This document shows positions 8,417-17,981 of a stretch of 64,000 nucleotides of DNA, piece after piece. This DNA comes from Helicobacter suis HS1. Lineage in GTDB: Bacteria; Campylobacterota; Campylobacteria; Campylobacterales; Helicobacteraceae. The translations under genes and the position numbers were made by a program. Numbering within the stretch: the first letter of the stretch is position 1; each line of letters opens with the position of its first letter. The stretch is from assembly GCF_026000295.1 (NCBI RefSeq), contig NZ_AP026769.1, positions 248,001-312,000 of the forward strand, read 5' to 3'. Under the pieces are notes generated by a model that saw nothing but the letters and a program-made list of their open reading frames with translations, did not search any database and was not told the DNA's origin.

Positions 8417-8663
8417 AGACATTTGGGCTTCCTAGGCTGATGTTGCCCGTAGGGAGAGTTTGGTTCTCACTCTGTGTCCCTATAGTAGGGATTTTACAGA
8501 GTTTGAGCTCCAACGCATTCCCTACAGGTCTCACACATCATATCTCCAAAGGCGTAACTTCCGACACTTCCTGCCGTAGATACGAATGTATGGGGACATT
8601 ATACCACAAATTAGTGGCATTCATCCCACCCGCTAAAGACGAGTGGGATTTCTGCCGGAGAGT
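8404..8663 (-). mobile_element. IS200/IS605-type remnant (mini-element with both end hairpins)
   Basis: About 260 bp. One end is a perfect hairpin, GCCCAAATG/CATTTGGGC with a 7-nt loop (8404-8428); the other a 9-bp hairpin ATCCCACTC/GGGTGGGAT (8623-8649). Both loops contain the same TCTTTAG string on the minus strand. Between them the minus strand carries a frame without a start reading STAGSVGSYAFGD, which resembles the C-terminal tail of TnpB. On the minus strand the outer flank reads TTTAA right before the left end, the IS605-type target as I recall it. The element truncates an SDR gene on one side and a membrane-protein gene on the other. tnpA and most of tnpB are gone. Confidence 0.6.
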
Positions 8664-8998
8664 TTTAAACGAATCACACCATAAAAATTAACCTCAAATT
8701 GTTGTTGGATTTTCTCCATAGACAACTCCTCTACCGGACCATAAAGACCATAACCTGCATTGTTCCAAAGCACATCAATACGGCCCTGTTCTTTGATCAC
8801 CTGCGCAACAACAGACTCAATATCTGATTCATTTCTCACATCCATTTTAAGAACATGCCCGCCTAATTGCTCTAAATCTTGCATTTTATCTACACTGCGC
8901 GCTACACAATAAACAATATACCCGGCTTGGATTAAATCTTGGGCTGCAACCTTACCCATACCCGAGGAGGCACCGGTGATTAAGAGTACTTTTTGCAT
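8633..8998 (-). pseudogene. Short-chain dehydrogenase/reductase, truncated
   Basis: Intact N-terminal half of a classical SDR: cofactor motif LLITGASSGMGKVAA (GxxxGxG), DVRN, and NNAGYG. After GVIRL (about residue 111) the frame enters the IS remnant and ends within 10 codons. The catalytic YxxxK and the rest of the usual 250-280 residues are missing, so no enzyme is expected. The start is well supported by AGGAGG 7 nt upstream. Confidence 0.85.
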
Positions 8999-9048
8999 CT
9001 AAACCTCCTGAAATTTATTCGTGCTAGCAGATTAGTACCTAATTTTGG

Positions 9049-9201
9049 TTAACAATTTATTAAATGTTCATTACTCGCCCGTCTTAAATCTCTTTGTAGT
9101 TCTGTGTACTTGGATAAACACTCTTTAGTAGCAAAAAGCAAAAAGTCTGGTTTTTCTAATTGCGTGTTAAAGTCTTTATAAAATTCAGTGCTAGGGGTTG
9201 G
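9049..9201 (-). pseudogene. Orphan coding fragment downstream of thiL
   Basis: A frame open between stops, 50 codons, protein-like (STEFYKDFNTQLEKPDF ... CLSKYTELQRDLRRA) with no ATG/GTG start. It begins just after the thiL stop. Probably the tail of a lost gene; no family recognised. Confidence 0.3.
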
Positions 9202-9212
9202 TTAGATCGAAG

Positions 9213-10064
9213 CTACTTTGTTGCTTTATGCCAAATCTTAGCTTTGTAGTGTGATTTTCCCCGTATCACACGCCCTATAAAGCTAAGCTTAATGCGATGC
9301 TTTTTGGCTCGCTGGATTAAAGCATGTTTGTTTCGCGCTGGTAAACACAAAAGCATTTCGTACTCCTCGCCACTTAAAAAGGCGCGTTGGTGGGGATTTA
9401 TCAGCTTACAATGTAATTGATTAAGCTGTGATAAGCGGTTACACTCAGCCAAAAGGCCATCAGAAATATCTAACCCAGCGTGTAGAAGGGGGCGTATTGT
9501 TTGCATAAAAGGGGCTAGATTTTTGAGCACTGGTTTATAAAACTTAGAGTGGCCTGCAACCCTCCCGCCTCTAAGCAAGGTCTGCAAAGCTTTATCACTC
9601 TCTCCAAGTCTGCCGGTGTGCACTAACAAATCTCCAAGCCGCATTTTTTGCCGTAAAAGAGGCTTTGCACTACTCGCTAAAAGCGTAATGGCTAAACTCA
9701 AACTTTTTGAAACAATAGTATCCCCGCCTACAATCTGGATTTTAAACTCTTGGCAGGCCTTTTGTAAACCTAGCACTAGCTCTTTTATTTCTAGCGGGCT
9801 AAAATTCTCTGGGAGTTGTAACCCTAAAAGGGCGTATTTGGGCACAGCACAAAGCGCGATCGCATCTGAAATATTAACCGCTAGGGCTTTATAGCCTATT
9901 TGTTCTAAAGTAAACCATTCTCTTTTAAAGTGCACCCCCTCAGTAAAAAGATCAAGCATATAAATAGGGTTTTTAAAGCAAGGCAAAACCACCCCATCAT
10001 CTCCTAACCCAAAGGTTATCCCGCTTTGCTCTAAAATCTGTAAAAAGATGCGTTCTAAATCCAC
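9213..10064 (-). CDS. thiL: Thiamine-monophosphate kinase
   Basis: 283 residues. ThiL phosphorylates thiamine monophosphate to the active diphosphate. Seen: GLGDDGVVLP (metal/ATP Asp pair), VNISDAIALCAVPKYAL, VGGDTIVSKSL, and LDISDGLLAECNRL. Slightly shorter than the roughly 320-residue enteric enzyme, as in other Epsilonproteobacteria. The start lies 2 nt from the nadC stop, so the two cofactor genes form one transcript. Confidence 0.92.
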   Translation of the reverse strand: MDLERIFLQILEQSGITFGLGDDGVVLPCFKNPIYMLDLFTEGVHFKREWFTLEQIGYKALAVNISDAIALCAVPKYALLGLQLPENFSPLEIKELVLGLQKACQEFKIQIVGGDTIVSKSLSLAITLLASSAKPLLRQKMRLGDLLVHTGRLGESDKALQTLLRGGRVAGHSKFYKPVLKNLAPFMQTIRPLLHAGLDISDGLLAECNRLSQLNQLHCKLINPHQRAFLSGEEYEMLLCLPARNKHALIQRAKKHRIKLSFIGRVIRGKSHYKAKIWHKATK

Positions 10065-10065
10065 A

Positions 10066-10962
<897 letters not shown>

Positions 10963-11391
10963 TTAAAACCTCTTTTTGACCCAACAACTCAGCAATGGGA
11001 GTTGCAAAAGAGATTTCTTGACCCTGAAGCGAGTCAAAGGTGGCACTATTTTGTACAAAGAGTACCACACTAGAACCCATTTCAAAACGCCCTAGTTCTG
11101 TTCCTTTGCTAATGCTAATGGGGGGGTTGTAGGTATAAATTTTAGGATTCTTGTGCACGCGGGCGTTGGTGTGGATACTAGGATCAAAATTAAGCACAAT
11201 CTGCCCCACATTTAAAGCCCCTATAGCCACAAAATACAACAACTGCCCCCGCACATCTGTTGCCACCACCACTACCCGCTCATTGCGGATAAATGCATTA
11301 CGGTAGCGGTACTGGTTAAGCGCAGCAGGATTGACGCTTAACAGTTCCCCGCAAAAGTGGCGCACTTCTGAAATTTGTAGATCACAGGGGG

Positions 11392-11428
11392 CATGGAAGC
11401 GGTGGTAATTTTTAGGTGAGAGATAGAA
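11392..11428. repeat. 37-bp direct repeat, copy 2 (psd)
   Basis: Second copy; here it is followed by the expected HAPCDL codons but preceded by sequence from the neighbouring gene. Confidence 0.95.
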
Positions 11429-11774
11429 TACCCTGTGTGAAATGCCCCATTTCTTTAAATTTTGACCCAAATACGATGAGTTTTTCCTCTAAATGCCTTC
11501 TATCCTTGTGCATGGTATCTTGGATTTCTTGGAGATGGTTATAAAGATTTGTAAGGCTAGTGTTTAAATTGGTGTTTAATTCGTCTTTATAAAACGAGGG
11601 GTTTGTAAAGCCGTTAAATTCTGTTTGCATTTCATTTTCTTGAATCCATTTGCGGATTTTATAGATTTCTTGGTTAATGGCATCTAGGGCTTTTTCTAAT
11701 TGCTTAGTCTTGCTAGTAAATTCTTTATCTTTCAAGTGGCTATAGGTGAGTAGACACACAAAAATAAATACCAC
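11412..11774 (-). pseudogene. Partial tandem copy of the coiled-coil membrane protein gene
   Basis: Near-copy (offset about 484 bp) of the middle of the gene at 11782-12306, starting right after that gene's stop. It lacks the start and membrane-anchor beginning, and its end fuses into the psd region. Most of it is identical, but short blocks differ: an 8-nt block at 11463-11470 matches psd-side sequence at about 10976, another lies near 11493-11500, and a longer one near 11584-11606. The product would have no complete domain. Confidence 0.8.
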
Positions 11775-11781
11775 CTGGCCA

Positions 11782-12306
11782 TTATTGTAAATCCGCTAGT
11801 TTAAGTACAAATTCAATTTGTCCTTTGCTAATGCGTAGTTCTTTTGCAATCGAATCAATGCTATGCCCCTCTTGGAATAATTGAATCACCTTTTTTTCAT
11901 CAATATCATCGCTACCCAGTGTGAAATGCCCCATTTCTTTAAATTTATTCTCTAATACGATGAGTTTTTCCTCTAAATAATCCCTATCCTTGTGCATGGT
12001 ATCTTGGATTTCTTGGAGATGGTTATAAAGATTTGTAAGGCTAGTGTTTAAATTGGTGTTTAATTCGTCTTTAACATTAGCGCTAATACTAGAGGCGTTA
12101 AATTCTGTTTGCATTTCATTTTCTTGAATCCATTTGCGGATTTTATAGATTTCTTGGTTAATGGCATCTAGGGCTTTTTCTAATTGCTTAGTCTTGCTAG
12201 TAAATTCTTTATCTTTCAAGTGGCTATAGGTGAGTAGACACACAAAAATAAGTACCACCCCTCCCCCTACAATCCACAATAATTCATTAAAACTCAGATC
12301 CATCAC
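11782..12306 (-). CDS. Single-pass membrane protein with coiled coil and C-terminal HTH-like motif
   Basis: 174 residues. One N-terminal membrane helix (LLWIVGGGVVLIFVCLLTY), a long charged coiled coil (about 25-135), and a C-terminal HTH-like tail (KKVIQLFQEGHSIDSIAKEL) of the type seen at the end of several Epsilonproteobacterial membrane proteins. It occupies the position of H. pylori HP1358. Function unknown. Immediately follows the 12313-12831 gene with 6 nt between. Confidence 0.75.
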   Translation of the reverse strand: MMDLSFNELLWIVGGGVVLIFVCLLTYSHLKDKEFTSKTKQLEKALDAINQEIYKIRKWIQENEMQTEFNASSISANVKDELNTNLNTSLTNLYNHLQEIQDTMHKDRDYLEEKLIVLENKFKEMGHFTLGSDDIDEKKVIQLFQEGHSIDSIAKELRISKGQIEFVLKLADLQ

Positions 12307-12312
12307 AAACCC

Positions 12313-12831
12313 TTACTTTTTTAAACTTTCTAATTCAACTTGGACAATATAACTATCCCAATCGCGTACATCACCAGCATGCATGCGTTCAACACTTAAC
12401 ATTTTAGGATCAAAAGCCCTAGCCATTAAGGCGATGCGTTTATAGGGCATGTGGGGGAATTTTAAGCGCATGTAATAAAGTGTATCTACAATAAAAACCT
12501 GCTGACTCACCCCTAAAACCCCATGCCCTAGTACGCTAACATTGATGCGATCTTCTAAAGCAATGTACTCCATGTCTCTCTCATGGATATATTGCTCTAA
12601 ACGATCTAATTTTTTATAAATTTCAGATAATGCTTTTAAAATCACATCTTCTCGTTCTTTGCCATAAAACACCTCCCAAGGCACATGCAGGGCTTGGCTA
12701 GCTTGTCCTAATTGTAAAAATTCTTGATCATGCAGGGGCATATAGGGGGCGTATTCTACTGGCAAAGACACGCTTACTAAACGGGTAAAATATCCATGTT
12801 CTTGGCACAATTGCTTATAAGTGCTTAGCAA
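12313..12831 (-). CDS. Conserved Helicobacter hypothetical protein
   Basis: 172 residues, no signal peptide or membrane helix. Contains a PLPVEY-like SLPVEYAPYMPLHDQEF segment, a central helix (ILKALSEIYKKLDRLEQYI) and a beta-rich C-terminal half, a layout reminiscent of PilZ-adjacent or flagellar regulatory proteins, but without a c-di-GMP RxxxR motif that I can point to. Overlaps the upstream prenyltransferase gene by 17 nt. Position matches HP1359. Function not assigned. Confidence 0.7.
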   Translation of the reverse strand: MLSTYKQLCQEHGYFTRLVSVSLPVEYAPYMPLHDQEFLQLGQASQALHVPWEVFYGKEREDVILKALSEIYKKLDRLEQYIHERDMEYIALEDRINVSVLGHGVLGVSQQVFIVDTLYYMRLKFPHMPYKRIALMARAFDPKMLSVERMHAGDVRDWDSYIVQVELESLKK

Positions 12832-13696
12832 GCCACACTCCGCGATCTAATACAATAAAACCTAAAAACACTAAACCCAAGTACCCATTGCTGACAAAAA
12901 AAGCCTTAGGGATATTTTTAAAATCACGATAAACTAGCCATTGTTCATAAATTAAGATGCACAAACACACCCCCACACCCAAAGCCGCTGCTAAACCTAG
13001 CTGTGCGCTACTTACAAAACCTATCCAGCATAACACCGCTAAAGCATGGGCTAGGCGCGAAAGTTTAAGGGTAATTTGTTCTCCAAAGATAGCAGGCACG
13101 GAATAAAGCCCCTCTTTGCGATCAAATTCTATATCTTGTAAAGAATAGAGTAAATCAAAGCCAGTTACCCAAAACACCACCCCCAAAGCTAATAACAAAC
13201 TCCATAAAGGGATATAACCTAAAATAGCAATCACTCCAGCTAAGGGCGCTAAACCTAAACAAATCCCTAAAACAAGATGGGCTAGATAACTAAAACGCTT
13301 CATGTAAGAATAGCCCCCTAAAATGAGTAAAAAAACAAAGGAAAGCTTAAAGGCAAGGGCATTGATCAGAAAACTCACCCATACAAAGAGAAGGGCATTA
13401 GCCAAACAAAACCCTCTTAAAGTCCAAATACCAATGCGCCCATCAACACTGGGGCGGTTATAGGTACGGGTGTTCTTTATATCAAACTTACGATCCACAA
13501 GGCGGTTAAAACCCATAGCAAAATTACGGGCAAAGAGTAATGCCAGAGCGCATAAAAGCAATGCTTTTAAACCAAACCACAGACTTAAACGAGCCTGCGT
13601 ACTGGAGACGACTATGGCAATTAAAATAAACATACCCGAAAAAACCGTGTGCTCAATGGCAACAAGATCGCCTAAGAGCTTAAGTTTTTTTAACAT
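12815..13696 (-). CDS. mqnP: UbiA-family prenyltransferase (menaquinone/futalosine pathway)
   Basis: 293 residues with about eight membrane helices. The two Asp-rich motifs of UbiA enzymes are present: NRLVDRKFDIKNTRTYNRP and DLLYSLQDIEFDRKEGLYS. Bacteria of this group make menaquinone by the futalosine route, where this enzyme (MqnP) attaches the polyprenyl tail; older annotation calls it ubiA. The pathway name is inference from taxonomy; the family is certain. Confidence 0.85.
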   Translation of the reverse strand: MLKKLKLLGDLVAIEHTVFSGMFILIAIVVSSTQARLSLWFGLKALLLCALALLFARNFAMGFNRLVDRKFDIKNTRTYNRPSVDGRIGIWTLRGFCLANALLFVWVSFLINALAFKLSFVFLLILGGYSYMKRFSYLAHLVLGICLGLAPLAGVIAILGYIPLWSLLLALGVVFWVTGFDLLYSLQDIEFDRKEGLYSVPAIFGEQITLKLSRLAHALAVLCWIGFVSSAQLGLAAALGVGVCLCILIYEQWLVYRDFKNIPKAFFVSNGYLGLVFLGFIVLDRGVWLAKHL

Positions 13697-13732
13697 TTAA
13701 AACCTCTTTAAAGCCCCTATTTTAACATAAAA

Positions 13733-14974
13733 TCAAGAAATTAAAAGGTAGAAGAATAGGGCTAAGCTGATCACATAAAGAGCGTAGTAAGCATAGACAA
13801 ATCGAATCGCTAAAAGAGAAAAAAACCCATAAAGAGATAAAAGCCATATAGGTGTGTGGTAGTTAATTGTAGGGATATGCCATTTTAAAGTCTGGAGTAA
13901 ATAAGGATCAAAGAGATCGCCACTATTAAAAAGGTGCAAGATTAAGCTTAAGGGGAAAAAGAGGACAAAAATAAAAGAGAGAAGAATGCCGCTGAGCTGG
14001 TAGGGGTTAAAGGGGGCAAAAAAAGCATGCACAAGGGGGAGCATGTGTAAAAAAAGGGTGGTATTTAATAAAAAGGCATAAATAAGAGGGTGGAGTTTTG
14101 GCATGTGTTTGATAAAAAGGAAAATATAAAACACGCCCCCTACAGATAGAATAAACCCAATATTGCGCACTAGTGAAGGAAAAAGAATTAAGGATAGTAA
14201 AACCACTAGCGCTAGTAATGAAAAACTTAACAGCTCTAAACCATTATAAAGTAGAAAAAACCCAAGTAATGCCATCACAAAGGCGCGTAAGAAAGAAGGC
14301 TGAAAATGCAGCAAAAACAAGTAGCCTAAAAGCAAACACAAAACCACTCCCATTAAATCATAGGCACGGTTGCGGTAAGGAAAATAGCGTTGTTGTAAAA
14401 AGGTGTAGGGGTATTTAAGAATGAGAAAAAAGAAAGCGCTTAAAATCCCTAGATGAAAGCCACTAATAGCAATTAGATGACTCAAACCCAAACCCACCAC
14501 CACTTGCCTTAAGCTTTGATCTAGCAAATCAGCTAGAAATAAGGTGCGGTAAAAATTGCCCATTAAAGGGCTATTATGTTGGGTGTCAATGGCTTTTCTT
14601 AAAGGGTTTTTAGGATCGCTTCCTTGTTCTAAAGAGAGGGAGAAAGTGTAAAAATAACAGGATTTTAAAAATTGCCAAAACGAACAAGGCGCCATTTTAC
14701 CAAAAGCGCGTACAAATTGTAAACTCAGGTCTTTAATATCCTCTTTGCTGGTGGTGTAAAACACATTGTAATGGCTATCCTGTAGCTTTAGTACTTGTGT
14801 AGCGCCCTTGTTATATTGCAGGAGTACTTGGGCATGCAAGCTTAAAGGTTTTTTGTCTAAAAAGCGGCTGTATTGTTGGTATTTTAAACTTAAAGAAATA
14901 GCAAATAGACCTAATAAAAGGCCTAGAGCATAAATCCACTCTTTAGGGGTTTGGAAAAGGGTAACAGGAGGCAT
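13733..14974 (-). CDS. comEC: ComEC/Rec2-type DNA uptake channel protein
   Basis: 413 residues, mostly membrane helices. The competence domain signature GLGLSHLIAISGFHLGIL is clear, with QPSFLRAFVMALLGF later. ComEC (ComE3 in H. pylori) carries single-stranded DNA across the inner membrane during transformation. Like the H. pylori protein it is short and lacks the C-terminal metallo-beta-lactamase domain. Its start overlaps the dnaB stop by 1 nt. Confidence 0.9.
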   Translation of the reverse strand: MPPVTLFQTPKEWIYALGLLLGLFAISLSLKYQQYSRFLDKKPLSLHAQVLLQYNKGATQVLKLQDSHYNVFYTTSKEDIKDLSLQFVRAFGKMAPCSFWQFLKSCYFYTFSLSLEQGSDPKNPLRKAIDTQHNSPLMGNFYRTLFLADLLDQSLRQVVVGLGLSHLIAISGFHLGILSAFFFLILKYPYTFLQQRYFPYRNRAYDLMGVVLCLLLGYLFLLHFQPSFLRAFVMALLGFFLLYNGLELLSFSLLALVVLLSLILFPSLVRNIGFILSVGGVFYIFLFIKHMPKLHPLIYAFLLNTTLFLHMLPLVHAFFAPFNPYQLSGILLSFIFVLFFPLSLILHLFNSGDLFDPYLLQTLKWHIPTINYHTPIWLLSLYGFFSLLAIRFVYAYYALYVISLALFFYLLIS

Positions 14975-16455
14975 TAAAAAACATCAGGGACGGGGGTCTG
15001 CTGGGGTTCTTGGTAAAAGGTGGTGGGTTTATACTCTCCATCTTGGCTTTCTATTGGGTCTTCAAAACGCGTATAGGCTTTATTAAAGAGTATTTTAACC
15101 GTACCAATATCCCCATTGCGGTTTTTAGCTAGAATAAGCTCTGCTTGCTCAATGCCCTTAGTGCTCTCATAGTTGGCTTTTTTCTCGGCATTGAATTGTT
15201 GTTCTAACTTTTTAGCCTCCTCATTCTTTCCTTCTTTGCGCAACTTGGCCAAACGATCGTTGTGATCGCGTTGTTTATAGACTGCATCGCGGTAAAGAAA
15301 CAAGACTTGATCGGCATCTTGTTCAATTGCGCCGCTATCTTTTAAATCAGAGAGAATAGGCCGCCTATCCTCACGGCTTTCTAAAGAGCGATTAAGCTGG
15401 GCTAAAGCGATAATAGGGGTTTGTAATTCTCTAGCAAGGGTTTTAAGACCTCTGCTGATTGTAGCGATTTGTTCATGCCTGTTTAAACTTTGATCGCTAG
15501 CCATTAATTGTAAATAATCAATAATAGCAAGGGTGATTTCGGGGCATTTTCTTTTAAGTTGGCGCAATTTAGAGCGCACATGTTGGATTGTTAAAATACT
15601 GGTATCATCAATGAATAAAAATTTGTGGTAGATGTTTTGGGCGCTTCTACTAAGATTTTCCCAATCCTCATCGCTTAGATTGCCAATTTTAAGATTGTGC
15701 AAATGTAGCGAGGTGAGATTAGAAAGCAGACGCATCATGAGTTGCTCTGCTCCCATTTCCATGCTAAAAATAGCCACTCCCTGATTATGATTAAGGGTGG
15801 TTTTTGCTATGTTAAGCACTAGACTAGTTTTACCCATACTAGGACGCGCCCCTATTACGATCAAATCGCCGGGTTGAAAGCCCCCTGTATAATCATTTAA
15901 TTTATTAAAGCCAGTATCCACCCCCGTAACTCTTTGATTGCCCTTTAACTTAGCTTCTTTAATAAGATTAAGGGTTTGTTTGAGTACGCTTTTAACATCT
16001 TTAAACCCTCCCTGTGTTGTTTGTAAAGAGAGAGCATAAAGATCGCGCTCAATGCTATCCATAATGGCTTGGCTAGATTTTGCCTGATCGCACTCTGTAT
16101 GGATTTGTCTAGCCAAATGTAAAAGGTTTCTACGGCAAGCAGCTTCTTTAATGGCATGGATATAGGCGCTTAAATTGGCTAAAGGAGTTGTACCCATTAT
16201 GGCGGTTAAAGCCTCTGTGGTTTTTTCATCGCCCTTTATTTCTACTTTCTTGTTAAGAAAGTGGGCATCTACGGGGCGTTTTTCCTCATACAGTTCATTA
16301 CACAACTCAAAAAGATTTTGGTGCGCTTCGTAGTAAAAGTCTGAAGGTTTAAGCTCTCTGGCAAATTCTTCATACTGCTGGCTTTCTAAAAGAGCAGAGA
16401 GTACCACGCGCTCCATAGAGATTAAATCAGAATCAAGGGAGGTTACATCTTGCAT
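14974..16455 (-). CDS. dnaB: Replicative DNA helicase
   Basis: 493 residues. N-terminal DnaB domain starting SMERVVLSALLES, RecA-like core with Walker A GARPSMGKTSLVL, AIIDYLQLM (Walker B), LNRSLESREDRRP and DLKDSGAIEQDAD. Unwinds DNA at the replication fork. The start overlaps the nnr stop by 13 nt, so it depends on the nnr promoter. Highly conserved, no oddity seen. Confidence 0.97.
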   Translation of the reverse strand: MQDVTSLDSDLISMERVVLSALLESQQYEEFARELKPSDFYYEAHQNLFELCNELYEEKRPVDAHFLNKKVEIKGDEKTTEALTAIMGTTPLANLSAYIHAIKEAACRRNLLHLARQIHTECDQAKSSQAIMDSIERDLYALSLQTTQGGFKDVKSVLKQTLNLIKEAKLKGNQRVTGVDTGFNKLNDYTGGFQPGDLIVIGARPSMGKTSLVLNIAKTTLNHNQGVAIFSMEMGAEQLMMRLLSNLTSLHLHNLKIGNLSDEDWENLSRSAQNIYHKFLFIDDTSILTIQHVRSKLRQLKRKCPEITLAIIDYLQLMASDQSLNRHEQIATISRGLKTLARELQTPIIALAQLNRSLESREDRRPILSDLKDSGAIEQDADQVLFLYRDAVYKQRDHNDRLAKLRKEGKNEEAKKLEQQFNAEKKANYESTKGIEQAELILAKNRNGDIGTVKILFNKAYTRFEDPIESQDGEYKPTTFYQEPQQTPVPDVF

Positions 16456-17843
16456 GCAAGCATCTCTAAATTAGAAATAAGTTTTTCTGGGGTGAGGGCA
16501 TAACTTTCTTTGTAAGTAGCAGCAGCGAGAGCATGGGCTAGGCTAGCATGGATAGCTGCATCTAAAAGAGTGTAGCCTTGTGCTAAGAGTGCCACCACTA
16601 ATCCAGCTAGTACATCTCCACTCCCTCCCTTAGCCAAAGCGCTATTGCCTAGCGGATTAATAAAAATGCGCCCATTATAAGCAATGAGTGTATTAGCCCC
16701 TTTTAAGAGTAAAACCACATGCGGGAAAGTTTGGCTAAATTCATGGGCTAATTCCAATTTAGAGCGTAGTAAGGTGGGTAAATCTAGCTTAAAACCTAGA
16801 GTTTTTAAAAGTGCTAAAAATTCTTTAGGGTGGGGTGTGAGAACAAGAGAATAGGGCTTTTTGAGCCACTCTTTTAACAGAGGTTCGTAAAACAAATCCG
16901 CATCTAGCACACATGCCCCCTGCTCTAGCATTTGTTCTATAAAGGTGGGCTTTACTCCCATACCCATGCCAATAGCAAAGGCATTAGCTTGAGTAGGGAT
17001 TTCTTTAGCATACATGAGCTCTATTGGTTTGCTTTGGCTTAGACTAGCTGCCCCTAAAATACTCACCATTCCAGCCCCAAAGGCTAAAGCACTCTTAGCA
17101 CTAATGAGCCCCGCCCCACTCTGTTTACCTACATACACGCATGCATGGCCAAAATATCCCTTATGTACATTTTGTTTTGTGCGCTTAGGTAGACACAGAT
17201 CGCAACTCTCTAATAAGTTAAAGGGAGTCTCTGTTTCATACAAAGAGCGCCCTATTCCTAAATCCGCTACAATAATCTCTCCGGTAAAATCTTTGGCCAT
17301 GTCGCTAAATAAACTTACCTTTAAAGCCCCCATGCACACACTTACATGGGCATTAAATGCCACAGAACTAATAAAACCATTTTGATCAATGCCGCTAGGT
17401 ATATCACAGGCCACGCGCCATTGCCCTAATGCATTCATCTGTTTAATTAAATCCTGCATTTGCTGATCTAACTCCCCTTGTAATCCTGATCCAAATAAAC
17501 AATCTACCAGCACAGCACAGGGATTTAAATTGCTTATCATTTCTACTTGAGTACACAAAGCGCGCTGGTATTGGACACGACACAAGGCACTTTTAGGTTC
17601 TTTAGCGCTAAAGACTTGTACGCAATAATGAGTACCCTGTAAATGCCTAGCCAAAGCATAGCCATCGCCTCCATTGTCTCCACTCCCACAAACAATTAAG
17701 ATCTTCTCCCCCCTTTTAGCTTGCTTTGTAACAACCTGCTTTAAGGCCATAGCCGCATTTTCCATAAGCAATTCTGGCTCTAATTGATAGAGCATACAGG
17801 CGCGCTTGTCTAGCTCTTGACCGTCTTTATAAATAGCTTGCAT
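16443..17843 (-). CDS. nnr: Bifunctional NAD(P)H-hydrate repair enzyme
   Basis: 466 residues. N-terminal epimerase (YjeF_N) with VCGSGDNGGDGYALARHL and the DCLFGSGLQGE block; C-terminal ADP/ATP-dependent dehydratase with LTPHPKEFLALL, LLLKGANTLI and NSALAKGGSGDVLAGL. Repairs damaged, hydrated nicotinamide cofactors. First gene of the nnr-dnaB-comEC-prenyltransferase run. GGGG-type ribosome-binding site 7-8 nt upstream. Confidence 0.95.
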   Translation of the reverse strand: MQAIYKDGQELDKRACMLYQLEPELLMENAAMALKQVVTKQAKRGEKILIVCGSGDNGGDGYALARHLQGTHYCVQVFSAKEPKSALCRVQYQRALCTQVEMISNLNPCAVLVDCLFGSGLQGELDQQMQDLIKQMNALGQWRVACDIPSGIDQNGFISSVAFNAHVSVCMGALKVSLFSDMAKDFTGEIIVADLGIGRSLYETETPFNLLESCDLCLPKRTKQNVHKGYFGHACVYVGKQSGAGLISAKSALAFGAGMVSILGAASLSQSKPIELMYAKEIPTQANAFAIGMGMGVKPTFIEQMLEQGACVLDADLFYEPLLKEWLKKPYSLVLTPHPKEFLALLKTLGFKLDLPTLLRSKLELAHEFSQTFPHVVLLLKGANTLIAYNGRIFINPLGNSALAKGGSGDVLAGLVVALLAQGYTLLDAAIHASLAHALAAATYKESYALTPEKLISNLEMLACKM

Positions 17844-17863
17844 GCTAACCCCTTAAAGGGCTC

Positions 17864-17869
17864 ATTATA
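17864..17869 (-). promoter_or_regulatory. -10 box of the nnr-dnaB-comEC operon
   Basis: TATAAT on the minus strand, 21 nt before the nnr ATG, in a short spacer between diverging genes. Confidence 0.6.
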
Positions 17870-17936
17870 TCCAATAGTTTTTAAAGGCTTTATGTCAAAG
17901 CTAAATTATCTTTTAACGATCAAATTAGATCACATG

Positions 17937-17952
17937 GATTAAAATTTTAATC
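17937..17952. promoter_or_regulatory. Perfect 16-bp palindrome upstream of the R-M genes
   Basis: GATTAAAA/TTTTAATC, about 30 nt before the methyltransferase ATG. It could be an operator for autogenous control or the -10 region; no protein can be assigned to it. Confidence 0.35.
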
Positions 17953-17981
17953 AGAAGTCTTTTAGAAAAGAGCGCAAGCAG

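Noticed and set aside
8410-8691. 93-codon plus-strand frame over the IS remnant
   Set aside because: It crosses both IS end hairpins and the truncated SDR; the tnpB tail on the other strand explains the region.
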